In this document: in pieces, positions 1 through 6,774 of the stretch
Layout of the letters: each line of letters opens with the position of its first letter
How positions within the stretch are numbered: the stretch's first letter is position 1
Assembly: GCA_022710505.1 (NCBI GenBank)
Contig: JAKLGS010000015.1
Location: 1-14,522 of the forward strand
Direction of reading: 5' to 3'
Origin: Patescibacteria group bacterium
GTDB lineage: Bacteria > Patescibacteriota > WWE3 > UBA101185 > UBA10185
DNA: 14,522 nucleotides
Made by a program: the position numbers and the translations under genes
The notes under the pieces: model-generated
Seen by the model: only the letters and a program-made list of their open reading frames with translations
Database searches by the model: none
What the model was told of the DNA's origin: nothing

Positions 1-617
1 GGGAAGGGGAAAAGTTTAACCGAAACGTTTAAGGTATAACCTCTCTGTATATTTATGTTTGTTTCATTTGATTCATACCCGGCAAGCGCGACTTTTAAGT
101 TATAGTCACCGCTTGTTATAGCTGCGGAAGAAAAAGGAGTAGTTCCTATCTTTGACCCATCAACATAGACATCAGCTCCGGAAGGTTCAGAAACAATTCT
201 AAGGGTATTATCAGAACCGTCTTTATCAAACCAAAGTTCTCTTCCTGATGAGAATAAATCTGATATTCCCAAATCTCTTTCTATTCCCACAGTATATATG
301 GTGTCTTTTTTGGAAGGTAAAAATTTTATTTCAGTCTGATATTGTCTTGTGTCGCTTCTAATTGCTATTACATTTGTTCCGGGCTTTATGTCCTTAGATT
401 CAAAAGGAGTGTTTCCTACAACCTCGTTATTTATAAGTACTTGGGCCTCACCGCTTGCTACTCTTACTTCTAACGCAGATCTATTTCCTATTCCGGTAAG
501 ATTTCTAATTAATTCACCACCAAAAAATACTACTAAAGCCACACCTACAATTCCTAAAAAATACAGTAGGGCGGTTGAAAGTGGTTTCTCGTCATTGCTT
601 ATTGTAGATACTGCCAT
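1..617 (-). CDS. Membrane-anchored PEGA-repeat protein, 3' end cut by window
   Basis: I translated this leftward frame by hand. It is open from an ATG at 617 to the window edge (205 codons plus 2 bases), so the C-terminus is missing. Residues about 13-37 form one hydrophobic segment with few charges before it, which suggests an N-terminal signal anchor. Two PEGA-type repeats follow. The first (about 50-87) contains QVLINNEVVGNTPFES and an IKPG turn. The second (about 140-181) contains VSEPSGADVYVDGSKIGTTP and ends near GDYNLKVALAGYE. PEGA domains are small beta-rich modules usually found outside the membrane in surface or envelope proteins, and they have no known enzymatic role. The start codon has only a weak AGG upstream and a GATAAT box 10 bases away. 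The domain assignment is fairly certain; the function is unknown. Confidence 0.85.
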   Translation of the reverse strand, partial: MAVSTISNDEKPLSTALLYFLGIVGVALVVFFGGELIRNLTGIGNRSALEVRVASGEAQVLINNEVVGNTPFESKDIKPGTNVIAIRSDTRQYQTEIKFLPSKKDTIYTVGIERDLGISDLFSSGRELWFDKDGSDNTLRIVSEPSGADVYVDGSKIGTTPFSSAAITSGDYNLKVALAGYESNETNINIQRGYTLNVSVKLFPF

Positions 618-627
618 ATGTACCTAA

Positions 628-654
628 ATTATCACGATGGTGGTAAAATATCAA
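628..654 (-). promoter_or_regulatory. Candidate near-leaderless promoter of the PEGA gene
   Basis: On the minus strand, TTGATA (654-649) and GATAAT (633-628) resemble -35 and -10 boxes, with a short 15-base spacer. Only 10 bases separate the -10 box from the ATG at 617. Transcription would therefore start about 3-4 bases before the start codon. The short spacer weakens the call. Confidence 0.4.
641..649 (+). promoter_or_regulatory. Candidate extended -10 promoter of alaS
   Basis: TGGTAAAAT fits an extended -10 element (TG, one base, then a 5/6 match to TATAAT). No convincing -35 is visible. Transcription would start near 656, giving a leader of about 29 bases that contains the AAGG ribosome site at 673-676. 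This lies downstream of the ATG at 637 and so argues that translation starts at 685. The element overlaps the divergent promoter of the PEGA gene. Confidence 0.45.
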
Positions 655-684
655 CATCGAGATTTCCTTTTAAAAGGCTTAAAA

Positions 685-2505
685 ATGACTACAAATGAAC
701 TAAAAGAAAAATTTATAAAGTTCTTCCAAGAGAGGGGGCATTCATTAATTCCCTCCGCTTCTCTTATTCCTGAAAACGATCCGACGGTTCTTTTTACCAC
801 AGCCGGTATGCACCCGTTAGTTCCATATCTTTTAGGAGAGAAACACCCTTTAGGAAATAGACTTGTTAACGTTCAAAAATGTTTAAGAACCGACGATATT
901 GATGAGGTTGGGGATGATACTCACGTTACCTTTTTTGAAATGCTTGGTAATTGGTCTTTAGGTGATTATTGGAAGAAAGAATCTATCTCATGGAGTTTCG
1001 AATTCTTAACAAAGGAACTTAGAATACCTGTTGAAAAGCTCGCGGTGACCTGTTTTGCAGGAGATGATAATGCGCCAAGGGACGAAGAGTCTGCAGAAAT
1101 TTGGAAATCTGTTGGTATACCAGAAAATAGAATATTCTTTCTTGGGAAAATAGATAATTGGTGGGGGCCGGTAGGTAGTTCGGGGCCTTGTGGTCCTGAT
1201 ACAGAAATTTTTTATTGGACTGGGGGAGGAGAACCTAATAATTTAGATTCAGCTGAGAACTGCAATGACTGGGTGGAGATTTGGAACAATGTTTTCATGC
1301 AATATGAAAAAACATCCGAAGGAAAATATATCCCGCTAAAACAAAAAAATGTTGATACCGGAATGGGTGTGGAAAGAACCATTGCAGTTCTAAATGGTAA
1401 AAAAAGTGTTTACGAAACAGATGCTTTTTTGGAAATTTATGAAAAAGTCAGTGAACTATCATCTTCTGATGATGAGATTTCAAAAAGAATAATTTGTGAC
1501 CATGTTAGAGCTTCTACATTTTTATTAGGAGATCAGCGATGTATTACACCTTCAAATGTTGATCAGGGATATGTTTTAAGAAAGCTTATAAGAAGATCGA
1601 TAAGAAAAGCAAAAAAGATAGGAATTAACGAACCTTTTCTTGTATCTTTGTCAAAAATCATAATTGATCAATATTCCAATGATTATTCCGAGCTTACAGA
1701 AAATCAGAATTTTATAGAAAAATACTTAGGTCTCGAGGAAGAAAAGTTTAATAAAATATTGAACGATGGTCAGCAAGAATCATTCAGAGAAATTGAAAAA
1801 ATATCGGATGTAAATGAGATTGTTAATGTAGCAGGTATTGAAGTTTTAAGAGCTGCAAAAATATCATTTGATCTGTATCAATCCCAAGGTTATCCAATGG
1901 AGATGTTTGTTGAAGATATGAAAGAAAAAAAGAACATTGAAGGAAGTTTGTCCGAGAAAATTTGTGAAGACGTTGGGAGACTAATTTCAACCCACCAAAA
2001 TGTTTCCAGAAAGGGTGCTGAAAAAAAGTTTAAGGGAGGTCTTTCCGACAACAGTGACGATGTTGTCAGATATCACACTGCTACCCACCTTTTGAATAAA
2101 GCATTGAGAGAGGTTTTGGGAGATCACGTTAAACAAATTGGAAGTAACATCACTCCCGAAAGATTAAGGTTTGACTTTCCAAACAATTCAAAATTAACAC
2201 AAGAAGAAATCGAAAGAGTTCAAAATATTGTGAATGATGTAGTAGATAAAGAACTTCCTGTAAATTTTCTTGTTTGCTCGCACGAAGATGCCGTAAGTTG
2301 CGGAGCAACTCATCTTGAAGGTGAAAAATATCCCGATCAAGTTAAGGTTTATTTTATCGGTGATAGTTTAGAATCTAGTTTTAGCAAAGAGTTTTGTGGA
2401 GGTCCCCATGTTAAAAACACAAAGGATATCGGCCACATAGAAATTTATAAACAAGATAAAATAGGCGAGGGAAAAATGAGAATTTACGCAAGGTTTAAGA
2501 GTTAA
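685..2505 (+). CDS. alaS: Alanine--tRNA ligase, short form without C-Ala domain
   Basis: Charges tRNA-Ala with alanine in the cytoplasm and hydrolyses mischarged Ser/Gly-tRNA-Ala. The ATG at 685 is preferred over the in-frame ATG at 637. It has an AAGG site 8 bases upstream and gives the usual AlaRS N-terminus, MTTNELKEKFIKFFQERGH. At 606 residues the protein is far shorter than the usual 870-880. The class II aminoacylation domain (about 1-235) has the motif 2 region around DDTHVTFFEMLGNWSLGDYW and motif 3 GMGVERT at 226-232. A tRNA-recognition helical region follows. The editing domain (about 420-606) keeps its zinc-site residues: H464 and H468 in HTATH, C571 and H575 in CGGPH. The protein ends just after the editing domain, so the C-Ala (DHHA1-like) domain that normally aids tRNA binding and dimerisation is absent. 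No separate C-Ala gene is seen in the window. No frameshift is needed, so the short form looks natural. Confidence 0.96.
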   Translation: MTTNELKEKFIKFFQERGHSLIPSASLIPENDPTVLFTTAGMHPLVPYLLGEKHPLGNRLVNVQKCLRTDDIDEVGDDTHVTFFEMLGNWSLGDYWKKESISWSFEFLTKELRIPVEKLAVTCFAGDDNAPRDEESAEIWKSVGIPENRIFFLGKIDNWWGPVGSSGPCGPDTEIFYWTGGGEPNNLDSAENCNDWVEIWNNVFMQYEKTSEGKYIPLKQKNVDTGMGVERTIAVLNGKKSVYETDAFLEIYEKVSELSSSDDEISKRIICDHVRASTFLLGDQRCITPSNVDQGYVLRKLIRRSIRKAKKIGINEPFLVSLSKIIIDQYSNDYSELTENQNFIEKYLGLEEEKFNKILNDGQQESFREIEKISDVNEIVNVAGIEVLRAAKISFDLYQSQGYPMEMFVEDMKEKKNIEGSLSEKICEDVGRLISTHQNVSRKGAEKKFKGGLSDNSDDVVRYHTATHLLNKALREVLGDHVKQIGSNITPERLRFDFPNNSKLTQEEIERVQNIVNDVVDKELPVNFLVCSHEDAVSCGATHLEGEKYPDQVKVYFIGDSLESSFSKEFCGGPHVKNTKDIGHIEIYKQDKIGEGKMRIYARFKS

Positions 2506-2514
2506 TTGCAGGGG

Positions 2515-2544
2515 TTGAATTAACCCACTCGAAAGTGTTATATA
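2515..2544 (+). promoter_or_regulatory. Candidate groESL promoter with a small palindrome between the boxes
   Basis: TTGAAT (2515-2520) and TATATA (2539-2544) are spaced by 18 bases, so transcription would start near 2551 with a leader of about 48 bases. The spacer holds the inverted repeat CACT-CGAA-AGTG (2526-2537), flanked by TAA (2521-2523) and TTA (2538-2540), which also pair if two Cs bulge. A second small inverted repeat, GGGTT-GAATT-AACCC, sits at 2512-2526. The palindrome's position suits a repressor operator, but it is not a CIRCE element (TTAGCACTC-N9-GAGTGCTAA), so HrcA control is not supported by sequence. Confidence 0.35.
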
Positions 2545-2598
2545 TTTGTTTGATTTACTAACTTACGTAATTCATATTTAAAACAGGAGGTATTTTTT

Positions 2599-2901
2599 AT
2601 GACCAGTATAGAAAAAATAAAGCCTTTATCAGATTATTTACTTATAGAGCCTCTCGAAAAAGAGACAGTTCTCCCATCCGGAATTGTTGTTCCTGATACC
2701 GCTAAAGACAAACCTTCCGAAGGTAAGGTTTTGGCCGTAGGTCCGGGAAAAAAAGACGAAAAAGGGAATGTTACGCCGGTACAAGTTACAGTTGGTTCTG
2801 TCATCATGTATAAAAAATGGGGCGGTACTGAAATAAAAGCCGAGGGAAAAGATCTTCTATTAGTAAAAGAAGAGGATGTTATAGCAATAATTGAAGGTTA
2901 A
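2599..2901 (+). CDS. groES: Co-chaperonin GroES
   Basis: Forms the seven-subunit lid that closes the GroEL chamber during ATP-driven protein folding in the cytoplasm. The 100 residues match the usual 95-100. The N-terminal strand is typical (IKPLSDYLLIEPLEKE). The mobile loop that docks on GroEL covers about residues 20-35 and carries the hydrophobic tripeptide IVV, where many family members have IVL. The end, KDLLLVKEEDVIAIIEG, matches the family C-terminus. A strong SD site, AGGAGG at 2585-2590, lies 8 bases before the ATG. It is the first gene of a two-gene operon with groEL, which starts 22 bases downstream, and probably has its own promoter after alaS. Confidence 0.97.
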   Translation: MTSIEKIKPLSDYLLIEPLEKETVLPSGIVVPDTAKDKPSEGKVLAVGPGKKDEKGNVTPVQVTVGSVIMYKKWGGTEIKAEGKDLLLVKEEDVIAIIEG

Positions 2902-2923
2902 TTAATTTAAAGGAGAAATTATT

Positions 2924-4552
2924 ATGTCAGCAAAAGATATTATTTACGGAGAGAATGCTAGAGAAAAATTAAAAAAAGGTGTTGAAAAACTTGCAAAAGC
3001 TGTAGTGACAACCTTGGGTCCGAAAGGTGGTAATGTAGCCCTAGATAAAAGCTGGGGGACACCTCAAGTTGTAAATGACGGAGTGACAATTGCCAAAGAA
3101 ATTGATCTAGAAGATAAATTTGAAAATATGGGGGCACAGATTGTAAAGGAAGCTGCATCTAAAACTAATGATTTAGCAGGAGATGGAACCACAACAGCCG
3201 TAGTGCTTGCCAGAGCCGTTGTTAATGAAGGTTTGAAAAATATTTCAGCAGGTACTAATGCTATGGTATTAAGAGGTGGTTTGGAAAAAGCTACCAAGGC
3301 TTTAGTAGAAGAAATTGCTAAATTTGCCAAAAAGATTTCCAGCAAAGAAGAAAAAATCCAAGTTGCTACTATTTCAGCCCAAAACAAAGAAGTTGGAGAA
3401 TTGATTGCCGAAGCAATGGAAAAAGTCGGTGAAGCAGGAGTTATTACGGTAGATGAATCAAAAGGTTCCAACATCGAATTGGAATACAAAGAAGGAATGC
3501 AGTTCGATAAAGGATATCTTTCACCCTATTTTGTTACTAATCCTGAAAAAATGGAATCTGTTTTGGAAAATCCTTACATTTTATTAACTGATGCCAAAAT
3601 TTCCAATATGCAGGATATGCTGCCTTTGTTAGAAAGTTTGATGAAGGTGTCTAAAGATTTGGTAATCATATCTGATGATGTTGATGGGGAAGCTTTAGCT
3701 ACATTGGTGGTCAATAAATTAAGAGGTGTATTAAATGTTTTGGCTATTAAAGCACCCGGTTTTGGAGATAACAGAAAAGCTTTACTTGAGGATATTTCAA
3801 TTCTTACCGGAGCTACTTTGATAAGCGAAGAAATGGGCAAAAAGATTAGTGGAGCTACTGTAGAAGATTTGGGAAGAGCTGACCGAGTTATATCAGACAA
3901 GGATAGCACCACTGTAGTTGGAGGTAAGGGCAACGAAGCAGAAATAAAAGATAGAGTAAAGATGATTCAAACCCAAATTGAAAATGAAACATCAACTTAC
4001 GAAAAAGAAAAACTTCAGGAAAGATTAGCTAAACTTAGTGGCGGGGTGGCAGTAGTTAAGGTCGGAGCCGCTACAGAAGCTGAGTTAAAAGAACTAAAGC
4101 TAAGGGTTGAGGATGCAGTTAATGCTACCAAAGCAGCTGTGGAAGAGGGTATAGTGCCCGGAGGCGGAATAGCCTTTTTAAGAGCAAGAAAAGTCTTAAA
4201 AGATTTGCATTTTGAAGGTGACGAGCAAGTGGGAGTAAGTATTCTTGAAAAAGCATTGGAGCAACCAATAAGAATGATTGTTAAAAATACTGGAGGAGAT
4301 GATGGAAAAGTCATGGCTGAAATTGAAAGAAGGGCAAAAGAAGAAAACAATGAAAACATTGGTTACGACGTGTTAAAAATGGATTATGTCGATATGGTTG
4401 AATCAGGAATTATTGATCCCGCTAAGGTCACCAGAAGTGCCTTGCAGAATGCAGTATCTGCGGCAACTATGATAATAACAACAGAATGCCTGGTTACAGA
4501 GTTACCTAAAAAAGATGAAAAAGCTCCGATGCAAATGCCCGAAGATTACTAA
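2924..4552 (+). CDS. groEL: Chaperonin GroEL (Hsp60)
   Basis: Forms the double-ring ATPase that folds proteins together with GroES. The 542 residues are close to the usual 540-550. Key nucleotide-site residues are present: LGPKGGNV at 31-38, D52 in VNDGVTIAKE, D87 in GDGTTTA, and D397 (equivalent to E. coli D398) in RVEDAVNAT. The GIVPGGGIAFLRA segment and the end segment TRSALQNAVSAATMIITTEC are also typical. The C-terminus is unusual: after LVTELPKK it ends DEKAPMQMPEDY and lacks the Gly-Gly-Met repeat tail that many bacterial GroELs project into the cavity. SD AAAGGAG at 2909-2915 lies 8 bases before the ATG. Transcription should stop at the hairpin at 4577-4614. Confidence 0.98.
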   Translation: MSAKDIIYGENAREKLKKGVEKLAKAVVTTLGPKGGNVALDKSWGTPQVVNDGVTIAKEIDLEDKFENMGAQIVKEAASKTNDLAGDGTTTAVVLARAVVNEGLKNISAGTNAMVLRGGLEKATKALVEEIAKFAKKISSKEEKIQVATISAQNKEVGELIAEAMEKVGEAGVITVDESKGSNIELEYKEGMQFDKGYLSPYFVTNPEKMESVLENPYILLTDAKISNMQDMLPLLESLMKVSKDLVIISDDVDGEALATLVVNKLRGVLNVLAIKAPGFGDNRKALLEDISILTGATLISEEMGKKISGATVEDLGRADRVISDKDSTTVVGGKGNEAEIKDRVKMIQTQIENETSTYEKEKLQERLAKLSGGVAVVKVGAATEAELKELKLRVEDAVNATKAAVEEGIVPGGGIAFLRARKVLKDLHFEGDEQVGVSILEKALEQPIRMIVKNTGGDDGKVMAEIERRAKEENNENIGYDVLKMDYVDMVESGIIDPAKVTRSALQNAVSAATMIITTECLVTELPKKDEKAPMQMPEDY

Positions 4553-4576
4553 AAATTTTGTAATTACCAAAAAGGC

Positions 4577-4614
4577 AAAAAAAGGGGAGGGGGCGAAGCC
4601 CCCTCCCCTTTTTT
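4577..4614. terminator. Bidirectional intrinsic terminator, perfect 17-bp hairpin with GAA loop
   Basis: Seven As (4577-4583) and GGGGAGGGGGC (4584-4594), a GAA loop (4595-4597), then GCCCCCTCCCC (4598-4608) and six Ts (4609-4614). The 11 GC-rich pairs are perfect, and the A and T tracts pair to extend the stem to 17. Each strand reads as a GC stem followed by a run of U, so it can stop groEL from the left and the leftward operon ending at 4624 from the right. The GCGAAGC core is a known hyperstable mini-hairpin. No mismatch is present. Confidence 0.95.
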
Positions 4615-4623
4615 CCCATTTAT

Positions 4624-5634
4624 TTATTTTTCCCCCTTTGATTCTGTTTGTTTAATTTGTTTTGTTATTTTTTTGGTATCTTTCCTTTTTCTGGTAATAT
4701 CTTTACTTCCAACTTCAATTTGCGGATTTTTGATTTTATCTCTTTTTTCCAAATCCTTCTCTAATTTTTTTAATGTGTCTTTGTATATTTTTTTATATCC
4801 AGACAAAATCCTCTTACTTGAATCATTTTTATTAAAATGTATTAACTTCTTGTTTACAGTTTCAGTGGTAATATCTTTTTTCATGTGCAGTATTTGCACT
4901 TTCATTGCCAAAGATTCGATGAAATTCATAATAAAATTTTTCCTTAACTTTTTCTTTTTAACATCTTTTGAAAAATCGATTATAAAATTTGGGTAATATT
5001 TACCTACCCACCTATTTGCATTGATGAAATTTAAATATATCTCGTCTCTCCATAAATAAGGTTTCATCGATATTATGTTTTGAGCTACATAAAGATTTCT
5101 TTTCTTTTTAGGCCAGCCCATATTACCTTCTTCTATGAAAATGTTGGGGCAGATATCTCTTTTACTCTTGTCTGAAGGAAGCTGCCCAACTATTTTAAGA
5201 ACTATAAAAACCAACCCTCTACATATCCATAATCTATTACTTTCGGTAATAAACAACAAATCTATGTCTGCCTTTTTATCACTGTTTTGGTTAGCAACAG
5301 ATCCTGTCAGAGCAATCATTTTTATCCATGGGATTCTAGACAATATTTTCAAATAAGATTTATTTTTTTCAATAATTTCAGAAGTATTTTTTAACCTTTT
5401 TTCTCGATCTATATTTTTAACTCCGGAAATTATGTATCTTCCTTTTGTTTTTCTTACAATCTTTGCATTTACAAGTTCTTCTAAGTTTTTTTTAATTAAT
5501 TTATCTGAAAAATTATTTTGCGAAATTAAATTTTTGATAATCTCATCGATACTTAAAGGAAATCCGAAAAAACTACTGTACGAGAGAGTTTTAATTACGG
5601 AAATCTTACAAGGATTAATGCTGTTTTTCTTCAT
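4624..5634 (-). CDS. Winged-helix / nucleotidyltransferase-domain protein
   Basis: This 336-residue protein has three parts. Residues about 8-70 look like a winged helix-turn-helix: helices around SIDEIIKNLI and DKLIKKNLEELVNAKIV, then a KGRYIIS wing. Residues about 100-215 hold a polymerase-beta-type nucleotidyltransferase core, with G111-S112 in ALTGSVA and D123/D125 in ADIDLLFIT. A later CPNIFIEE strand has Asn (N164) near where a third carboxylate is often found, so catalysis is uncertain. The segment FINANRWVGKYYPN also follows such cores in related proteins. The tail from about 280 is very rich in Lys, Arg and Glu and probably disordered, possibly binding nucleic acid. The start is only 6 bases after the rnhA stop, with no SD site, which suggests translational coupling. 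The fold family is clear. The substrate is unknown; transfer of a nucleotide to RNA, protein or antibiotic are all open. Confidence 0.82.
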   Translation of the reverse strand: MKKNSINPCKISVIKTLSYSSFFGFPLSIDEIIKNLISQNNFSDKLIKKNLEELVNAKIVRKTKGRYIISGVKNIDREKRLKNTSEIIEKNKSYLKILSRIPWIKMIALTGSVANQNSDKKADIDLLFITESNRLWICRGLVFIVLKIVGQLPSDKSKRDICPNIFIEEGNMGWPKKKRNLYVAQNIISMKPYLWRDEIYLNFINANRWVGKYYPNFIIDFSKDVKKKKLRKNFIMNFIESLAMKVQILHMKKDITTETVNKKLIHFNKNDSSKRILSGYKKIYKDTLKKLEKDLEKRDKIKNPQIEVGSKDITRKRKDTKKITKQIKQTESKGEK

Positions 5635-5640
5635 TTTAAT

Positions 5641-6039
5641 TTAAATTGTATCAAGTACTTCGTTCACTATTTTGTCGGCTATATAATTCTTCTCTCTGGG
5701 AACATGGTTATATTTAACTGATTCAAAACCTTTCTCAATCATTTTTGCTTCGTTAAAGAAAGTTTTCATTCGTGGTTCTTTTACTTTGAATTTTCCATTA
5801 AGCTGGCTGACCACGAGCAGGCTATCTATATAAAAAACAATCTCACTTCCTTTTAAATCTTTTGCCGCTTTCAACCCTTCTAAAACAGCTTTATATTCAG
5901 CCTCGTTATTTGTTGATTTACCAATAAATTTCCCAATCTCTTTAATAACTTTCTTTTTTTCATCCAACACTACTACTCCTACCGCTCCTGGCCCGGGATT
6001 ACCTCTCGCTCCCCCGTCTGTGTGAATAAATAATTTCAT
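5641..6039 (-). CDS. rnhA: Ribonuclease HI
   Basis: Cuts the RNA strand of RNA-DNA hybrids, acting in primer and R-loop removal in the cytoplasm. At 132 residues it is a compact member of the family. All four catalytic acids are visible: D8 in HTDGGARGNPG, E48 in STNNEAEYKA, D72 in FYIDSLLVV and D122 in YIADKIVNE. The flexible-loop His corresponds to H112 in NHVPREKN. There is no N-terminal hybrid-binding domain. AAGGA, inside the last codons of the preceding gene, lies 8 bases before the ATG, and the stop of that gene is 4 bases upstream, so it is the second gene of the operon. The TNNEAEY form resembles the archaeal/short bacterial subgroup more than the E. coli form. Confidence 0.95.
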   Translation of the reverse strand: MKLFIHTDGGARGNPGPGAVGVVVLDEKKKVIKEIGKFIGKSTNNEAEYKAVLEGLKAAKDLKGSEIVFYIDSLLVVSQLNGKFKVKEPRMKTFFNEAKMIEKGFESVKYNHVPREKNYIADKIVNEVLDTI

Positions 6040-6043
6040 ATAA

Positions 6044-6649
6044 TTAGTCCTTAAAATATTCTTTGAGGCTGATTATGAAAATACCCAAAGAAAAACCAAC
6101 AAAAATTCCCGCAAAAATTGTAATAAAGAGAGGTTTGTAAAATTGTTTAACGAAAGGTTCTTCAGAGATTTTTACGACAGCAAGTTTCCCATCTCCATCA
6201 CGATTTATTTCCTTAGAAGTATCAATTAGTGTGTCTGCTATAGTTTCCCAAATTGTTTTAGACTTGTTTAAATCCTTGTCTTTGAAAGCAATATTGATTA
6301 TTTGAGGACCGGTTTTTTTTACAGACATCGATTTACTAATTTTTCTTATATTGTAACCGTCCTCTGGTAAATCTAATTTATTTAAAACTTGCTTTTTAAC
6401 ATCTTCGCTTTCTGCTAGGGCCACTACTGAGTTAGTATACGTTGACGCTGTCTGTTGAGAGTAGTAACCCTCATATGTAAAAAATGACTCAGAATTATCT
6501 TCTTTTCTCGTTATATAAAAAGAACCTGAAGCAGTGTAATTAGAGGGTAGGAAATGAATAAGAATACCTGTTATTAACCCGATTAAAGCACATAAAGCTA
6601 GTACTTGTCGGTTTTTCCTTATTTTTTTAAATATTTCTCTAAATTCCAT
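6044..6649 (-). CDS. Wzz-like chain-length/export protein, no kinase domain
   Basis: A 201-residue membrane protein with the Wzz/polysaccharide co-polymerase layout. A helix at about 15-34 (VLALCALIGLITGILIHFL) leads to a segment outside the membrane (about 35-170), starting with a YTASGSFYITRK strand. A second helix lies at about 172-193 (FITIFAGIFVGFSLGIFII), then a short cytoplasmic end, LKEYFKD. The family sets polysaccharide chain length or helps export, often with a tyrosine kinase; no kinase domain or Tyr-rich tail is present here. The frame is open to an ATG at 6700, but I chose the ATG at 6649. A TATAAT promoter box lies between the two and would leave the upstream ATG untranscribed, and the shorter start gives a normal N-terminus, MEFREIFKKIRKNRQ. 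It is the first gene of the operon with rnhA and the nucleotidyltransferase gene. Confidence 0.8.
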   Translation of the reverse strand: MEFREIFKKIRKNRQVLALCALIGLITGILIHFLPSNYTASGSFYITRKEDNSESFFTYEGYYSQQTASTYTNSVVALAESEDVKKQVLNKLDLPEDGYNIRKISKSMSVKKTGPQIINIAFKDKDLNKSKTIWETIADTLIDTSKEINRDGDGKLAVVKISEEPFVKQFYKPLFITIFAGIFVGFSLGIFIISLKEYFKD

Positions 6650-6656
6650 ATGTCTA

Positions 6657-6665
6657 ATTATACCA
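6657..6665 (-). promoter_or_regulatory. Extended -10 promoter for leaderless mRNA of the Wzz-like gene
   Basis: On the minus strand TGGTATAAT is a perfect TATAAT (6662-6657) with an upstream TG extension (6665-6664). Seven bases separate it from the ATG at 6649, so the predicted first base of the RNA is the start codon or one base before it. No SD site is possible. The -35 region is weak (TTATTT near 6686-6681). Confidence 0.65.
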
Positions 6666-6730
6666 GCAAAAAGGTTAATAAAATAAGCGATAAACCGCAA
6701 AAAAGTGATGAAGTTAAGTATTAAATTATG

Positions 6731-6755
6731 TATACTTTAGTAAATTTATTAAAAT
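6731..6755 (+). promoter_or_regulatory. Candidate -10 boxes for the SDR-DUF4012 gene
   Basis: Two 5/6 matches to TATAAT lie in this very AT-rich stretch: TATACT (6731-6736) and TAAAAT (6750-6755). They predict leaders of about 32 or 13 bases before the ATG at 6775. Neither has a good -35, and no SD site precedes the ATG. I cannot tell which is used. Confidence 0.3.
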
Positions 6756-6774
6756 TTAAAACATTACTGCCCAG

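Noticed and set aside
349..627. Rightward 92-residue reading frame
   Set aside because: It lies antisense to the PEGA-repeat gene, whose leftward frame is continuous over 1-617 and shows clear PEGA repeats and a membrane anchor.
637..684. Upstream ATG of alaS at 637
   Set aside because: It adds 16 residues unlike any AlaRS N-terminus, has no ribosome site, and lies within or before the predicted promoter; the ATG at 685 has an AAGG site.
2515..2545. CIRCE element before groES
   Set aside because: Only CACTC of one half-site matches; the second half at the required 9-base spacing does not.
2550..2578. Promoter TTGATT-17-CATATT before groES
   Set aside because: The boxes fit, but transcription would begin inside the ribosome-binding site at 2585-2590, making the strong SD useless.
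2958..4359. Four leftward reading frames over groEL
   Set aside because: They are antisense shadows of a highly conserved gene and have low-complexity Ser/Leu-rich translations.
4673..5644. Three rightward frames over the nucleotidyltransferase gene
   Set aside because: Antisense shadows with Phe/Leu-rich translations from AT-rich DNA; the opposite frame has clear motifs.
6650..6700. Upstream ATG of the Wzz-like gene at 6700
   Set aside because: The extended -10 box at 6665-6657 lies inside the extra 17 codons, and the ATG at 6649 gives a normal N-terminus.
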